Shown here piece by piece: positions 39,923 through 48,450 of a stretch of DNA of 64,000 nt. Source of the DNA: Sphingopyxis macrogoltabida. GTDB taxonomy: Bacteria; Pseudomonadota; Alphaproteobacteria; Sphingomonadales; Sphingomonadaceae. Position numbers and translations under genes: made by a program. Location: assembly GCF_001314325.1 (NCBI RefSeq), contig NZ_CP009429.1, positions 1,364,501 to 1,428,500 on the forward strand. The letters are read 5' to 3'. The notes beneath the pieces are model-generated. The model saw only the letters and a list, made by a program, of their open reading frames with translations. It was not told the origin of the DNA and searched no databases. Every line of letters begins with the position of its first letter. Position 1 is the first letter of the stretch.

Positions 39923-42304
39923 ATGGGCGCAGTCGAAACCGCGAGGGACGCACTTTTCGGCAATCCGCCGCAGCCCAATATGGAGCCCTCGCGCGAAGGG
40001 TTGCTGGCGGCGATCACCGAACTGCAGCAGAACATCACCGGCATTGTCAGTGGAATCCCGGCCTACGAGGATGTGGCTGATTTGCCCGCTGTCACAGTGG
40101 ACGACAACGGGAAGCAGGGCCGCGTTTACGACGCCGTGGACCCGGAAAATAACGGCTTCTGGATCGTCCAGAGCGGGGCGTGGGTCGTTGATACGTCATT
40201 TCAGGACGCGCTCGAAGGTGCCGTCCAACCCCTCGTAGACGAAGCCCAAGCATGGGCCGAAGGCACCGAGCCGGGCGGTCCGGGAACCTATAGCGCCAAG
40301 GAGGGCGCAGAACTGTCCGAAGCATGGGCAACCGGCACCGAACCCGGCGGCCCCGGCACGAAGAGCGCGCAGCAAATCGTCGACGAGATCGACACCGGGA
40401 CCATGCTCCGTCAGGCCGAGAGCCCCGAAGCTGGTTTGCTGATCACCAATAGCGGTGAAGCCTTTGCCGTGGTTTCCGATCCTGAGGCCGGCGGTGCCAT
40501 CTATCGCAACACGCCAAGCTCGAACCTATATAACACCGCGGCGAAGGTGACCGGCTATTACATCCAGTCGTCGACCGGCGCGCTGTCCCCGAACGTATCC
40601 GCAGCGGTCAGCGCCGACATCCCTTGCTCGCCGGGCGATCAGTTCACCATCTCGACCAACGGTAACCGGCAGGCCGAAGTTGCCTTCTACACCGGGCCGA
40701 ATGCGACCGGGCCCATCTTGCCGGTCAACACCACGCTCGATCCCAAAACGGTGACCGCGCCTGCCACTGCAGCATTTATGAAGCTGACGGTGGCGTTTCC
40801 GGGCAAACCCGAGCCGTCGCAGATCATGGTCAACGCCGGGGCCGTCGCGCTGCCCTATGAGCCGTTCGGCAGCACGGCTGAACTGGTTTCGGTCTGGCCG
40901 CCCTCGTCTGCGGGTGCGACGCTGCATCTTGCCGGGAGCGGGATCAGCTATGTCGAAAGCGCGCGATCGGGAACGCTGATCCGCAACGGATTTGTCGCAT
41001 TCCCTGTGCCGAACCTGACTGCCGCGCCGTGCCGCGTGAACCTGCGCGACAACCGGATTGGCGGGGTGCAGCTTCGCGACGGGTCGGACGATTCCGCGCC
41101 CGACAAGATCCTTGGTACCGATCTGGGCGGCAACCACGGCTATCGCATCAGCGAATGCACCGCGAACGGGCATGGCAAGGTCACCGCCGACGAAGGATCG
41201 GTATGGGCGCAATCGGGCGTTGAGTCTGTGCTGGTCAAGGTGCTGGACGCGAACAAGCTGTTGATGGCGCGCCGGACGACGAACGCTTTCATGACGACCG
41301 GGACGTGGACGCATGTTTCGGGTGCGACCAACACCGGCAATATCGTCATCACCGCGCAGCTCGGCAAATCTTGGTTCCCGCCGCACAAGAATTACAGCAT
41401 CCGCGTCATGGTCGATGGCGTCACCATCGAAGATCAGACGGGGGACTGGCCCTATTCGAGGGACGTCAAAATTGTCGAAAGCTGCGATTTCATCTCGCGC
41501 CCCGACTATATCGCGTGGTGGGTCGCGAACGGCGGCGCATCGGGCGCCCCGGTCAACGCTGCGGCGAGCTATACGCAGACGCTGACCCATTATTTCGACC
41601 GCGACGGCCAACTGACGATCTATTGCGACTGGCTGGTCCTGAAATCGACGGCGATGGAATATCTGCGCGGCTTTCAGGTCGGGCTCCTCGGCTCGCCGCT
41701 CAGCATCGTCGTACCCGGTGCGGTGCCGTTCACCTATCAGGGCAACAGCATCGATTACAGTCGGGGGGCCGCCGCCAACCTGACCGTCGCTGGTAACGAG
41801 GCGATCAAGTTCGACGCGGCAAAGCTGCAGGCGACGGGCGAATATGGATCGCGGGCGCTGACGCTGTGGTCCGATGCGATCTTTGCGACCGGCTTCCTGC
41901 CAATCGGCGATGTCGCCCCCGGCGTCCGCCGCACGCGGGTGGCCAATCTTGCGCTCGAAATCGAGACGTCGGGCAAAATCTATGGCCGCGTCCTCGACAT
42001 CGGCGCCCGCACCGCAGCGGCGGGCGAGCGGTACAGCATGGCGGCCTATCGCCATATTATCCCGCGCAGTTCGGCGCGTCTCAGTCTCTACACCGTCCGC
42101 ACCCCGGATGGTGGAGCTTATGTCTATGCCGACTGGATCGACAAGCCTGGCCTCGATCGGCTGCCGCTGCCCGATGACCTGATCGGCCGCAACTTCACGG
42201 TCGTGGAGGCGCGCGGCGTAACCCTCTCGGCGGGCATTGTCGCCGGGTCGCTGCCTGTCGTCGTTGCCAACGGTGTCGCGGCGCTTATCCTGCGGGTGGA
42301 CTGA
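39923..42304 (+). CDS. Tail fibre / receptor-binding protein
   Basis: 793 residues. N-terminal helical attachment part, then two copies of an AWAEGTEPGGPGTYSA-type repeat (about residues 108-150) seen in fibres of many phages. Long beta-rich shaft and head follow, with jelly-roll-like segments (NNRIGGVQLRDGSDDS-like, WANGGASGAP region). It would set host range. Confidence 0.75.
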   Translation: MGAVETARDALFGNPPQPNMEPSREGLLAAITELQQNITGIVSGIPAYEDVADLPAVTVDDNGKQGRVYDAVDPENNGFWIVQSGAWVVDTSFQDALEGAVQPLVDEAQAWAEGTEPGGPGTYSAKEGAELSEAWATGTEPGGPGTKSAQQIVDEIDTGTMLRQAESPEAGLLITNSGEAFAVVSDPEAGGAIYRNTPSSNLYNTAAKVTGYYIQSSTGALSPNVSAAVSADIPCSPGDQFTISTNGNRQAEVAFYTGPNATGPILPVNTTLDPKTVTAPATAAFMKLTVAFPGKPEPSQIMVNAGAVALPYEPFGSTAELVSVWPPSSAGATLHLAGSGISYVESARSGTLIRNGFVAFPVPNLTAAPCRVNLRDNRIGGVQLRDGSDDSAPDKILGTDLGGNHGYRISECTANGHGKVTADEGSVWAQSGVESVLVKVLDANKLLMARRTTNAFMTTGTWTHVSGATNTGNIVITAQLGKSWFPPHKNYSIRVMVDGVTIEDQTGDWPYSRDVKIVESCDFISRPDYIAWWVANGGASGAPVNAAASYTQTLTHYFDRDGQLTIYCDWLVLKSTAMEYLRGFQVGLLGSPLSIVVPGAVPFTYQGNSIDYSRGAAANLTVAGNEAIKFDAAKLQATGEYGSRALTLWSDAIFATGFLPIGDVAPGVRRTRVANLALEIETSGKIYGRVLDIGARTAAAGERYSMAAYRHIIPRSSARLSLYTVRTPDGGAYVYADWIDKPGLDRLPLPDDLIGRNFTVVEARGVTLSAGIVAGSLPVVVANGVAALILRVD

Positions 42305-42343
42305 GATGACCGACGGCACCGGCAACACCGAAATGGTCCGGTC

Positions 42344-42700
42344 ATGACCCAGAGCCTCGGAGACGCCGCAACGACCCGCGCCATCGCCGAACAAGTCGGC
42401 AAGGCTTCGGCCGAAATAGCGATCAGGGAATTTGTGCAGACCCATCCCCATTTCGCGCCCGCTGCGCCGAAGCCTGACACGCCCACCTATGTGAAGTGGG
42501 GCGCCGGTATCGGGGCCACCCTCGTTGCTGCCGCGATACTCTGGATGGCCAATACGCTGAACCAGCTTCAGATCACCGTCGCGCGCATCGACGAGCGGCA
42601 AATCACCGACACGACGAAGGCCGACATCATCGAACTGCGGAAGCGGGTGACAGACCTCGAATCCTACCACCGGACACAGCCGACGGAGCGCAAGCAATGA
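42344..42700 (+). CDS. Membrane protein with coiled-coil tail, holin-associated
   Basis: 118 residues. One membrane span (KWGAGIGATLVAAAILWMANTL, about 49-70) and a C-terminal coiled coil (VARIDERQITDTTKADIIELRKRVTDLESY), like XhlA/Bdr-type phage lysis-cassette proteins. A 13-codon frame (42306-42347) overlaps its start as ATGA and may couple translation to the fibre gene. Confidence 0.65.
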   Translation: MTQSLGDAATTRAIAEQVGKASAEIAIREFVQTHPHFAPAAPKPDTPTYVKWGAGIGATLVAAAILWMANTLNQLQITVARIDERQITDTTKADIIELRKRVTDLESYHRTQPTERKQ

Positions 42701-43485
42701 CCCCGATCCAGATGCTCGACATGGCCCGTCTCGCGGCGGCGAAGGTGCTGGTCCCAACCCCGAAGCCCGTCGTTATCCAGCCCCGCCCGGAACCGCGGAT
42801 CGCGCAAGACCTGTCGTTTGCGCAGCGCCAGATCGATATCGACTTCCTCTGCCTCGCTTTCCCGCAGAACAAGCGAGCGAACCTCCTCCAGTGGGTGAAG
42901 CCGACGCAGGACGCCTGCTATCGCTGGGGAATCGACACCTTCCGCGAGGTCGCGAGCTTCCTTGCAAATATCAGCGTCGAGAGCATGGGCCTGACCCGCC
43001 TAGAAGAGAACCTGAACTATTCAGCGCGCCGCATGGCCGAAGTCTGGCCGGGGCGCTATGCGATCGGCGGCAAGGCGGCGAACGGGCCGAACGCGCTCGC
43101 GCACAGCCTCGCGCACAACCCTGAAAAACTGGCGAACAATGTCTATGCGAACCGCATGGGCAACGGGCCGCCGGCGTCTGGCGATGGATGGCGTCATCGC
43201 GGCTTCGGGCCAAAGCAGACGACGGGGAAGAAAAACCAGCAGGCGTTCGCCGACGCGGCGGGCATTCCGCTCGCCGACGTGCCTGCCTACATTCGCACGC
43301 CCGAGGGCGGGATGATGTCGGCAGGCTATTACTGGAAGGCCAACAATCTGGACGCCAAGGCGGCGACGCCCGGGTGGAAGGATGATCGGATCGCCGTCAA
43401 CGGTGGCACCATCGGCCTCGCCGCTGTGGAAGCGATCGCAGACGACCTGATCGAAGAGTTGCTGCGGCGGGAGGCTATGGCATGA
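42697..43485 (+). CDS. Endolysin, GH19 (chitinase-like) family
   Basis: 262 residues. REVASFLANISVESMGLTRLEENLNYSARRMAEVWPGRY and LANNVYANRMGNGPPASGDGWRHRGFG are GH19 hallmarks; Glu95 (in VES) and Glu104 (in EENLNY) are the probable catalytic pair. No signal peptide, so it needs a holin. It hydrolyses peptidoglycan glycan chains. Confidence 0.88.
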   Translation: MTPIQMLDMARLAAAKVLVPTPKPVVIQPRPEPRIAQDLSFAQRQIDIDFLCLAFPQNKRANLLQWVKPTQDACYRWGIDTFREVASFLANISVESMGLTRLEENLNYSARRMAEVWPGRYAIGGKAANGPNALAHSLAHNPEKLANNVYANRMGNGPPASGDGWRHRGFGPKQTTGKKNQQAFADAAGIPLADVPAYIRTPEGGMMSAGYYWKANNLDAKAATPGWKDDRIAVNGGTIGLAAVEAIADDLIEELLRREAMA

Positions 43486-43841
43486 CCAACCGCACCCCCG
43501 TCGAGCAGATCGAGCGCACCCGCAACATCCTCGCCTTCCTTCTGGTCGGCGCTTTCGTGGCGGTGATCCCCTTCCTGCTGTTCAAGGTGATCCCCGAGAA
43601 GAACGAGCAGATCATCACCTACATGGTGGGCCAGCTCAGCGGCATGGCCGTCATGGCTCTCGGCTTCTACTTCGTGAACAAGGTCGGGCAGGACGCGATC
43701 GATGCGACCAAGGCTGAGAACAGCCGGAAGTTCGCTGATGCCGTGGTTGCCGTCGCGCAGGCGACTGGATCCTCGACCCCCGAGCCCGATGTCATCCTGA
43801 GGCCGGGAGAGACGGCGCAGGCGGAGGAGCCGAAGTCATGA
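43482..43841 (+). CDS. Probable holin, two membrane spans
   Basis: 119 residues. Spans ILAFLLVGAFVAVIPFLLFKVI and YMVGQLSGMAVMALGFYFVNKV with a charged loop between them and a hydrophilic tail, the layout of class II holins. It lies between endolysin and spanins and overlaps both by 4 bases. Confidence 0.7.
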   Translation: MTNRTPVEQIERTRNILAFLLVGAFVAVIPFLLFKVIPEKNEQIITYMVGQLSGMAVMALGFYFVNKVGQDAIDATKAENSRKFADAVVAVAQATGSSTPEPDVILRPGETAQAEEPKS

Positions 43842-44200
43842 TCAGCCTCATTGCCTATGCGCTCGCGCCCCGTCTCGGCGCTCGCATGGCGACTGTCACC
43901 GCATGGGCGCTCACCATCGGACTCGCCTTCCTCGCGCTGTACCTGGCCTATTGCTGGGCATGGGATCAGGGGCGGGACCACGAACGGGCGAAATGGGAAT
44001 CCGCTGCCGAAATGCTCGAAGACGCCGACGCCGCGGCCGATGCCGAGGCGCTGGACGTCGCCCACGACACGAAAGGAACGGTCGATGCGCAAAACGAACG
44101 CGCGCGCGATGCCGCTGCCGCTTCTGATGATCCCCTTCGCGTTGGCCTCGACAGCCTGCGGGGAGAAGGTGCACGTCAAGGCAACGAAGCCGCCCGCTGA
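43838..44200 (+). CDS. Inner-membrane spanin subunit (Rz-like)
   Basis: 120 residues: an N-terminal signal anchor (VTAWALTIGLAFLALYLAYCWAW) followed by a periplasmic helix rich in Ala/Asp/Glu (AEMLEDADAAADAEALDVAHD). The outer-membrane partner is nested in its 3' end. With that partner it fuses inner and outer membranes at the last lysis step. Confidence 0.72.
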   Translation: MISLIAYALAPRLGARMATVTAWALTIGLAFLALYLAYCWAWDQGRDHERAKWESAAEMLEDADAAADAEALDVAHDTKGTVDAQNERARDAAAASDDPLRVGLDSLRGEGARQGNEAAR

Positions 44201-44429
44201 GCTTTTGGCATGCGCCGGGGAGCCTGTCGCGCCCGCGCTGCCGCCCTACGAGTGGGACAAGATCGCAGCCGCCCCTTCGGTCGCTGTGGCGGTCGATATG
44301 GCGAAGGCGATCACCGGCAAGCGCGATGGGCTGATGCTACCCTATGTGCTCGATATGCGGGCTGCGCTCGGCGATTGCGCTGCGAAGGTGGCCGGGGTCA
44401 GAGCGTGGGCTGATCGATTGCCGGAATAG
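44085..44429 (+). CDS. Outer-membrane spanin lipoprotein (Rz1-like)
   Basis: 114 residues in a different frame, overlapping Rz by 116 bases. MRKTNARAMPLPLLMIPFALASTAC is a lipoprotein signal with lipobox Cys25. The mature part begins GEKVHVKATKPPAELLACAGEP; it is longer and less proline-rich than lambda Rz1. Nested position in Rz supports the call. Confidence 0.7.
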   Translation: MRKTNARAMPLPLLMIPFALASTACGEKVHVKATKPPAELLACAGEPVAPALPPYEWDKIAAAPSVAVAVDMAKAITGKRDGLMLPYVLDMRAALGDCAAKVAGVRAWADRLPE

Positions 44430-44831
44430 CTTGGCTGGCGAGCCCGACCCTCCGAAGAGTCCCGACGCCGCGCCCTGAGGCCCCCGCTTCTCACGACAGG
44501 CGCCGACCAGCCGGGGCGAACTTGTGCAAAATCTGCACTGGTTCGCAAGCGGAGATAGAACCGAATTTGGATGCATCCGCCTCAGGATTCTGCTATGAAA
44601 ATCGTGCGCGGCGGCGGGAGCAAAACCATGCACGTCCGGGCTGGTGGCGTGTGTACGGGAAACCGGAAAAGCGCCTAGACCGATAAGCCCCCGACAAGGA
44701 CACCGGGGCATCCGCTACGCAGGGCGGCGAGTTATGCGACGGGGGGCTGTTCCCATCGGGCTCGCCGCCTTCGCTGCCTGCATTGAGCTGGCAGAGGGAT
44801 GGGGTGCATGATCCCGCGATCCCGCTCTTTC
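44430..44831. other. Gene-free stretch between converging phage operons
   Basis: 402 bases with no convincing gene; a 27-codon frame at 44595-44678 is the best candidate. It contains the palindrome GGATGCATCC (about 44566-44575) and a potential long stem, AGCCCCC (44686-44692) with GGGGGCT (44742-44748), enclosing about 50 structured bases. No clean T-run terminator is seen although two operons converge here. It may encode a small RNA. Confidence 0.4.
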
Positions 44832-45119
44832 TCATCCCGCCAACCACCGATCCGCAGCGGCAGCATCCCTGAACGGCAACCAAACTCCCGACCTATCGTG
44901 AAGGAAATAATTCCACCCCTGACACCCCGGAAGCAGCTTGCACCGGCACCGCCTGTTAAACAGTGAGTAGGACGGACCGACCTTCGCGATCAACATCTCA
45001 AGGTTTATGACCCGCTCGCACTGGCAGCGATTACACGCCACTTTGGCGCCCACGCCTATCCTCAGCATATCCCCGAGCGTCGGCTGAAAGAATCGATTGA
45101 AGCCGCTGCGGTCTGCCAT
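44832..45119 (-). CDS. Cysteine-rich zinc protein at the end of the right operon
   Basis: 95 residues: VACNRCQCERVINLEMLIAKVGPSYSLFNRRCRCKL. CxxCxC and CxC can form one zinc site. The rest is aromatic (GWNYFLHDRSGVWLPFRD). It resembles small proteins found in both phage and chromosome of sphingomonads; function unknown. Last gene of the leftward right-arm operon. Confidence 0.6.
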   Translation of the reverse strand: MADRSGFNRFFQPTLGDMLRIGVGAKVACNRCQCERVINLEMLIAKVGPSYSLFNRRCRCKLLPGCQGWNYFLHDRSGVWLPFRDAAAADRWLAG

Positions 45120-45163
45120 CCTTCAAGGGTAGCGATGTTCTCCGAATGTTCGCAAGCGATTCG

Positions 45164-45496
45164 TTAGCGCCAATCGCTCCTGATCACAGCCAGCCCCTCG
45201 GCAACAAGCTGATCACCGACATCCCGCCCGTTCACCGTGACCCTGCAAAGCCGTCTCCCGTATTTGTCCGAACCAGTGCAATGGAGTTTGGCCGGCTGGC
45301 TCAGGATTACGCGGAGGCGGTCTCGGGCGGCATATCCGGCGCGAGGGTCGCAGCGGTTGCAGCGAGGGCTACCGGGAAGCTCGGGAGCATCGACAGGGCC
45401 GGAGAGGGCGACGAGGCGGACGCGGGTCCCGTCACAGAGGCGCAGGCTATCTCCGTCATGGACCGATCCTAGGCAGAGGGCGAGGGCTTCAAGCAT
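45164..45496 (-). CDS. Staphylococcal-nuclease-like (thermonuclease) protein
   Basis: 110 residues. VHDGDSLRLCDGTRVRLVALSGPVDAPEL, then GSDKYGRRLCRVTVNGRDVGDQLVAEGLA: metal-site Asp, VRL Arg, Glu of APEL and YGR Arg are in SNase order. Four Cys in the middle (SPRCNRCDP) are unusual. No signal peptide is seen, so it should act on DNA or RNA inside the cell. Confidence 0.8.
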   Translation of the reverse strand: MLEALALCLGSVHDGDSLRLCDGTRVRLVALSGPVDAPELPGSPRCNRCDPRAGYAARDRLRVILSQPAKLHCTGSDKYGRRLCRVTVNGRDVGDQLVAEGLAVIRSDWR

Positions 45497-45722
45497 CTGG
45501 GTTCCTTAGCAGAGCTTCTCGAACCTCGCTGCCGAATGGCGTCAATCGCCTGAACCAAGGCCAACCGCCGGCCTCTGTGAACTTCGTCAGTCGGATGCGC
45601 GTCGATCGATTCCCAGGAGCGTCTTTTTGATGCCAGTCCCTGAATTCCTCACCGTTAAGCCAGACAATGAGCGCGGCTTGCGCCACAGAGAGGCTGTTCG
45701 CCACATCTTCGGCATCAGCCAT
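45489..45722 (-). CDS. Small phage protein, unknown
   Basis: 77 residues starting MADAEDVANSLSVAQAALIVWL. C-terminal part TKFTEAGGWPWFRRLTPFGSEVREALL looks like a compact winged or RNA-binding motif that also occurs in other phage hypothetical proteins. Both ends overlap neighbours by 8 bases. Confidence 0.55.
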   Translation of the reverse strand: MADAEDVANSLSVAQAALIVWLNGEEFRDWHQKDAPGNRSTRIRLTKFTEAGGWPWFRRLTPFGSEVREALLRNPDA

Positions 45723-45987
45723 GATCGTCACCAAGGGCGTTCCTTGCCGCGATGATCTCGACGAAGGCATGTCGGATGCTTTCCGAGACCGCGCCGATGA
45801 CCGTAGGTCCAAGGCCCCGTGGCAGCAATTGGCTCTCCACGCGATCAAGGTCTTGGGCGATGCACATTTCAATACCATCCATTTTGCACTGCTCGCCGGT
45901 GACGGGATCGAGGCGCCAAGCCTCTTCATAGCTCAAAGCAGCAATCGCGGCGTCTAGATGCGCGCGGGCGTTCTCCACCTCACCCAC
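45715..45987 (-). CDS. Helical phage protein, unknown; start uncertain
   Basis: About 90 residues from GTG at 45987 (GGAGG six bases upstream); GTG at 45978 is also possible. Core: ENARAHLDAAIAALSYEEAWRLDPVTGEQCKMDGIEMCIAQDLDRVE, then SESIRHAFVEIIAARNAL. An in-frame ATG at 46080 lies within the upstream gene and is less likely. Unrecognised. Confidence 0.5.
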   Translation of the reverse strand: MGEVENARAHLDAAIAALSYEEAWRLDPVTGEQCKMDGIEMCIAQDLDRVESQLLPRGLGPTVIGAVSESIRHAFVEIIAARNALGDDHG

Positions 45988-46183
45988 GCCCACCTCCAAT
46001 ATCTTCCCCAACAGCGGCAGACAGGGAGGCGCAAGTCTGACAGTCGCAAGACTTTCGTACGGTTCGCCGCCCGCACACATTATGGAATACCGCGACGCAG
46101 CCGCTCAGCGGTGGAGGGTGCCCGTAGAATGTGTCTCCGTCGCTTCCCGGTATTGGACTCGCCAATTTATCCTGCTTATCCAT
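45980..46183 (-). CDS. 67-residue cysteine-containing phage protein
   Basis: MDKQDKLASPIPGS..., with CGRRTVRKSCDCQTC in the second half as possible metal ligands. Start lies in the stop region of the preceding gene (8-base overlap). No family recognised. Confidence 0.45.
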   Translation of the reverse strand: MDKQDKLASPIPGSDGDTFYGHPPPLSGCVAVFHNVCGRRTVRKSCDCQTCASLSAAVGEDIGGGRG

Positions 46184-46532
46184 TATCGCTCTCCGGGGTG
46201 AGAAGGTGTGCGTCGATACGCTTAATGATGCGCGCGCTCTCCGGTTCTTTCATGTATTGAAGGTGATCGATCAAACAGCCGCGCGCGTCTCGCAATATCT
46301 CCCTGAGGGCGGTGATTTCGTCGGCGGCTTCCTGACTCGCGAACTTCGCGTTCATTGCGTCCGCGATCCAATGGGCGCTCTTCTCGGTAAAGCCACCATC
46401 GCCGCTATCATCGACTTCATTGCCGCTCGCATTTGTAATGATCCACCAACCACTGTCGTGCCGTTCCGCCTTAAACGGACCATCATCGACCGATGACGGC
46501 CACGCGCTATCGAAGTCGATCAGGTCAGACAT
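46176..46532 (-). CDS. Unknown acidic phage protein
   Basis: 118 residues starting MSDLIDFDSAWP. FKAERHDSGWWIITNASGNEVDD then GGFTEKSAHWIADAMNA suggests a small beta-alpha domain (similar to phage proteins that end ...A..ia..mN...), followed by a helical tail. Unknown function. Confidence 0.55.
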   Translation of the reverse strand: MSDLIDFDSAWPSSVDDGPFKAERHDSGWWIITNASGNEVDDSGDGGFTEKSAHWIADAMNAKFASQEAADEITALREILRDARGCLIDHLQYMKEPESARIIKRIDAHLLTPESDNG

Positions 46533-46806
46533 GATTGCTATCCTTGAGGTGGTCGGCGGAGCGGAGCCTTTCAGCCCACTCCCAACCGTAGAGATTGTCG
46601 CCGTTGCCGAGCATGTTCGCCGCCATCTCGCTCGTCTCCATGATGGCAGCGAGGGGGCCAAGAACGAGCGCCTCGTTGTCCGCCTCGCCCCGAATGATGC
46701 TTTCATACATGCCCGCCTTGACCCCCGGCTTCCATTTTTCAGGACCGCAAAGAGCGTGAGCCGCAATCCTCCGCGCCATGCGCTTCATTTCCTCTGTCGG
46801 TTCCAT
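46525..46806 (-). CDS. Unknown phage protein
   Basis: 93 residues starting MEPTEEMKRMARRIAAHALCGPEKW. Helical; ends WEWAERLRSADHLKDSNHV. Start follows the previous stop by three bases. Unrecognised. Confidence 0.55.
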   Translation of the reverse strand: MEPTEEMKRMARRIAAHALCGPEKWKPGVKAGMYESIIRGEADNEALVLGPLAAIMETSEMAANMLGNGDNLYGWEWAERLRSADHLKDSNHV

Positions 46807-46808
46807 TG

Positions 46809-47138
46809 CTAGGCTCCTGTGGATAGGTGGGCGCGAAGGGAGGCTGCGACGAGGGCGAGGGCCCATGTCTCTCCGCGTGCATGAACCTCGCGGTCGGCGC
46901 TCGGTGTCTCGCCCTCGAACTCCAGCCGAGCGAGCGCGTCTCCGTTGTCGGCGTCGAACATAGAGCGCGTCCAACCCTTCGGAACCAGCGTCATCGCGGC
47001 GTCTATGGAGGCGGAATAAGCAGGCCAGCTTTCGCGATCAGGGCGAAGTGCCTGGCCAATCGCGCAGTCCAGTGCGAACAACGGCCCTTCCGCCCGCTCC
47101 ACCCTCTCGATCAGATCCCTTATTGCATCATTGGTCAT
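46809..47138 (-). CDS. Conserved phage protein, unknown
   Basis: 109 residues starting MTNDAIRDLIERVERAEGPLFALDCAIGQAL. The pattern LIERVExAxGPxxxLDxxI is common in phage mini-proteins that then have a PxYTxSxDAAxxLVP segment, here PAYSASIDAAMTLVPKGW, and end with ALxAAxLRA. Role unknown. Confidence 0.65.
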   Translation of the reverse strand: MTNDAIRDLIERVERAEGPLFALDCAIGQALRPDRESWPAYSASIDAAMTLVPKGWTRSMFDADNGDALARLEFEGETPSADREVHARGETWALALVAASLRAHLSTGA

Positions 47139-47461
47139 TGTTCGGACTTTCGGGTTGGGGTAGAAACATCGATGGCGAACACCTGAACGGCGTCGGGACC
47201 GAAATGGGGATGGGTGATCCAGCGCACCTGATAGCCTCGCCACTGTCGCGTCAGGCGGGTGGCGCCTTCGATGCCGCCGCCTTTCGGATAGCCGCGCGTC
47301 AGGACGATGCGGTCATATTCGCGACCGGCGATCCGACGAGCCCAGAAGTCGTTCGCGAGCCGAAACTCCTCGGGCTTAGTCCCCGCAGCGATGGCGTCGA
47401 AATACTCGCCCTTGAGCGGAAGTGTCAGAACCCGGTCGGACAAGGCAGAGGAATCGGTCAT
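47135..47461 (-). CDS. ASCH/PUA-like domain protein
   Basis: 108 residues: RVLTLPLKGEYFDAIAAGTKPEEFRLANDFWARRI, DRIVLTRGYP and WITHPHFGPDAVQVFAIDV match the ASCH fold (LxLxxxYxxxIxxGxKxxExR). ASCH proteins bind or cleave RNA and modified nucleotides; in a phage it may act on tRNA or mRNA. ATGA junction with the next gene. Confidence 0.72.
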   Translation of the reverse strand: MTDSSALSDRVLTLPLKGEYFDAIAAGTKPEEFRLANDFWARRIAGREYDRIVLTRGYPKGGGIEGATRLTRQWRGYQVRWITHPHFGPDAVQVFAIDVSTPTRKSEQ

Positions 47462-47769
47462 CACGGTTTCTCCTCTGATACAGGGGGAGGGGGTAGGGGC
47501 ATCCAGTGGGTAGGCTGCACGGACTGGTCGCCATCCTCGTTGACCGCCCAGCAATAGCCATCGGTCCAACAATCCGGTGGCTCTTGATCGCGCGTGAAGG
47601 CCCATCCTCCACAGTAATCTCCGTTACTGTCGATGAGGTCGTCGACCCATGCGATCACGTTGTCTTCGCCGTTGCCCGGGATGCGCGCTTGAAACTCGGT
47701 TCCATCCTTCGGCGCCGTCGAAATGTCCTGCCACCCATCCAGTCGGGTATCTGAGTTAGGGGAGGTCAT
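47461..47769 (-). CDS. DUF551-like phage protein
   Basis: 102 residues starting MTSPNSDTRLDGW (ATGA with the upstream stop). GWQDISTAPKDGTEFQARI and PTHWMPLPPPP are the DUF551 hallmarks (W..I..APkDGt ... THWmpLP.PP). Widespread in temperate phages; function unknown. Confidence 0.72.
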   Translation of the reverse strand: MTSPNSDTRLDGWQDISTAPKDGTEFQARIPGNGEDNVIAWVDDLIDSNGDYCGGWAFTRDQEPPDCWTDGYCWAVNEDGDQSVQPTHWMPLPPPPVSEEKP

Positions 47770-48038
47770 GACACGCACTCGCATTCGTGCCGACCATCAT
47801 AGGCGGCGGGGCATTCGATAAACCCGCTGTTGCCGCAGGACTTGCACAGGAAGCGGGACGGCCAGAAGTCGCACGACGTGAAGCCCTTCCGCACCGCGCC
47901 AAACAGAGCATCACAGCGGGGGCCGTGTTTGCAATCGGCGCACGACAGACCTTCCGGCAGCCTCATCTCGGCAGCGTAATTGGGCTCACGCCCCACCCCT
48001 TCCCGGTCAGAGTCCGAGCGTACAGTAGAGTTAGTCAT
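47766..48038 (-). CDS. Cysteine-rich phage protein
   Basis: 90 residues with nine cysteines: SCADCKHGPRCDALFG, SCDFWPSRF, LCKSCGNSGFIECP and the C-terminal CECVS. CxxC pairs suggest two zinc sites. Unknown function. It resembles zinc-ribbon mini-proteins of the left operon in style. Confidence 0.6.
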   Translation of the reverse strand: MTNSTVRSDSDREGVGREPNYAAEMRLPEGLSCADCKHGPRCDALFGAVRKGFTSCDFWPSRFLCKSCGNSGFIECPAAYDGRHECECVS

Positions 48039-48210
48039 GGTGGGGCTCCGGGGTGGCTATCGCTGTAAGAGCTAAGAACATCACCAGTTCGCTGGGCGTG
48101 GGCGCACCGACGCCGCCGCAGTCCTCGACCTTGCACCGGATGCCGCTGCGTAGTTCTAAGTGCCAACCGATCCGATTAAGGGTCTCGCGGGCGATCTCTG
48201 CGGCGCTCAT
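48031..48210 (-). CDS. 59-residue phage protein
   Basis: Starts MSAAEIARETLNRIGWHLEL (ATGA with the upstream stop). Two Cys in RCKVEDCGGVG, then a hydrophobic LVMFLALTAIA ending. Unrecognised. Confidence 0.5.
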   Translation of the reverse strand: MSAAEIARETLNRIGWHLELRSGIRCKVEDCGGVGAPTPSELVMFLALTAIATPEPHHD

Positions 48211-48449
48211 GCCGCACACTGTAGGGCCGCCTTGCGCTCGTTGAGGCGGGTTTCATCATGAAAAGCCTGCCATGCTTCCGAATGAGGCGGCAGCGACGGG
48301 CCGCGCAACGCATGGCCGAACGACTTGGTCACATCGACCTCGTTCTCAAAGATGCGCCAGCGATAGGGCGATCTGAACGCAACCGTCACATCGCGACCGT
48401 GGACGGTCGTCCAGACTTTGACGCCGATAATGCGGTTGGGAGTTTCCAT
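48207..48449 (-). CDS. Small phage protein, unknown
   Basis: 80 residues starting METPNRIIGVKVWTTVHGRDVTVAFRSPYRWRIFENE. It begins one base after the previous stop region and ends with a Cys-containing basic helix. A beta-rich N terminus is likely. Unrecognised. Confidence 0.5.
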   Translation of the reverse strand: METPNRIIGVKVWTTVHGRDVTVAFRSPYRWRIFENEVDVTKSFGHALRGPSLPPHSEAWQAFHDETRLNERKAALQCAA

Positions 48450-48450
48450 C

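Noticed and set aside
40526..42757. 743-codon open frame on the minus strand across the fibre gene
   Set aside because: It is antisense to a clear structural gene, has Arg/Asp-rich composition without motifs, and long antisense frames are expected at this GC.
44521..44541. Third repressor site (TGTGCAAAATCTGCAC)
   Set aside because: Only one half-site is intact; 7-base matches are expected several times by chance in 64 kb.
44595..44678. 27-codon gene after the lysis cassette
   Set aside because: No ribosome site of note, glycine/arginine-rich, and it lies in a structured segment; not enough support.
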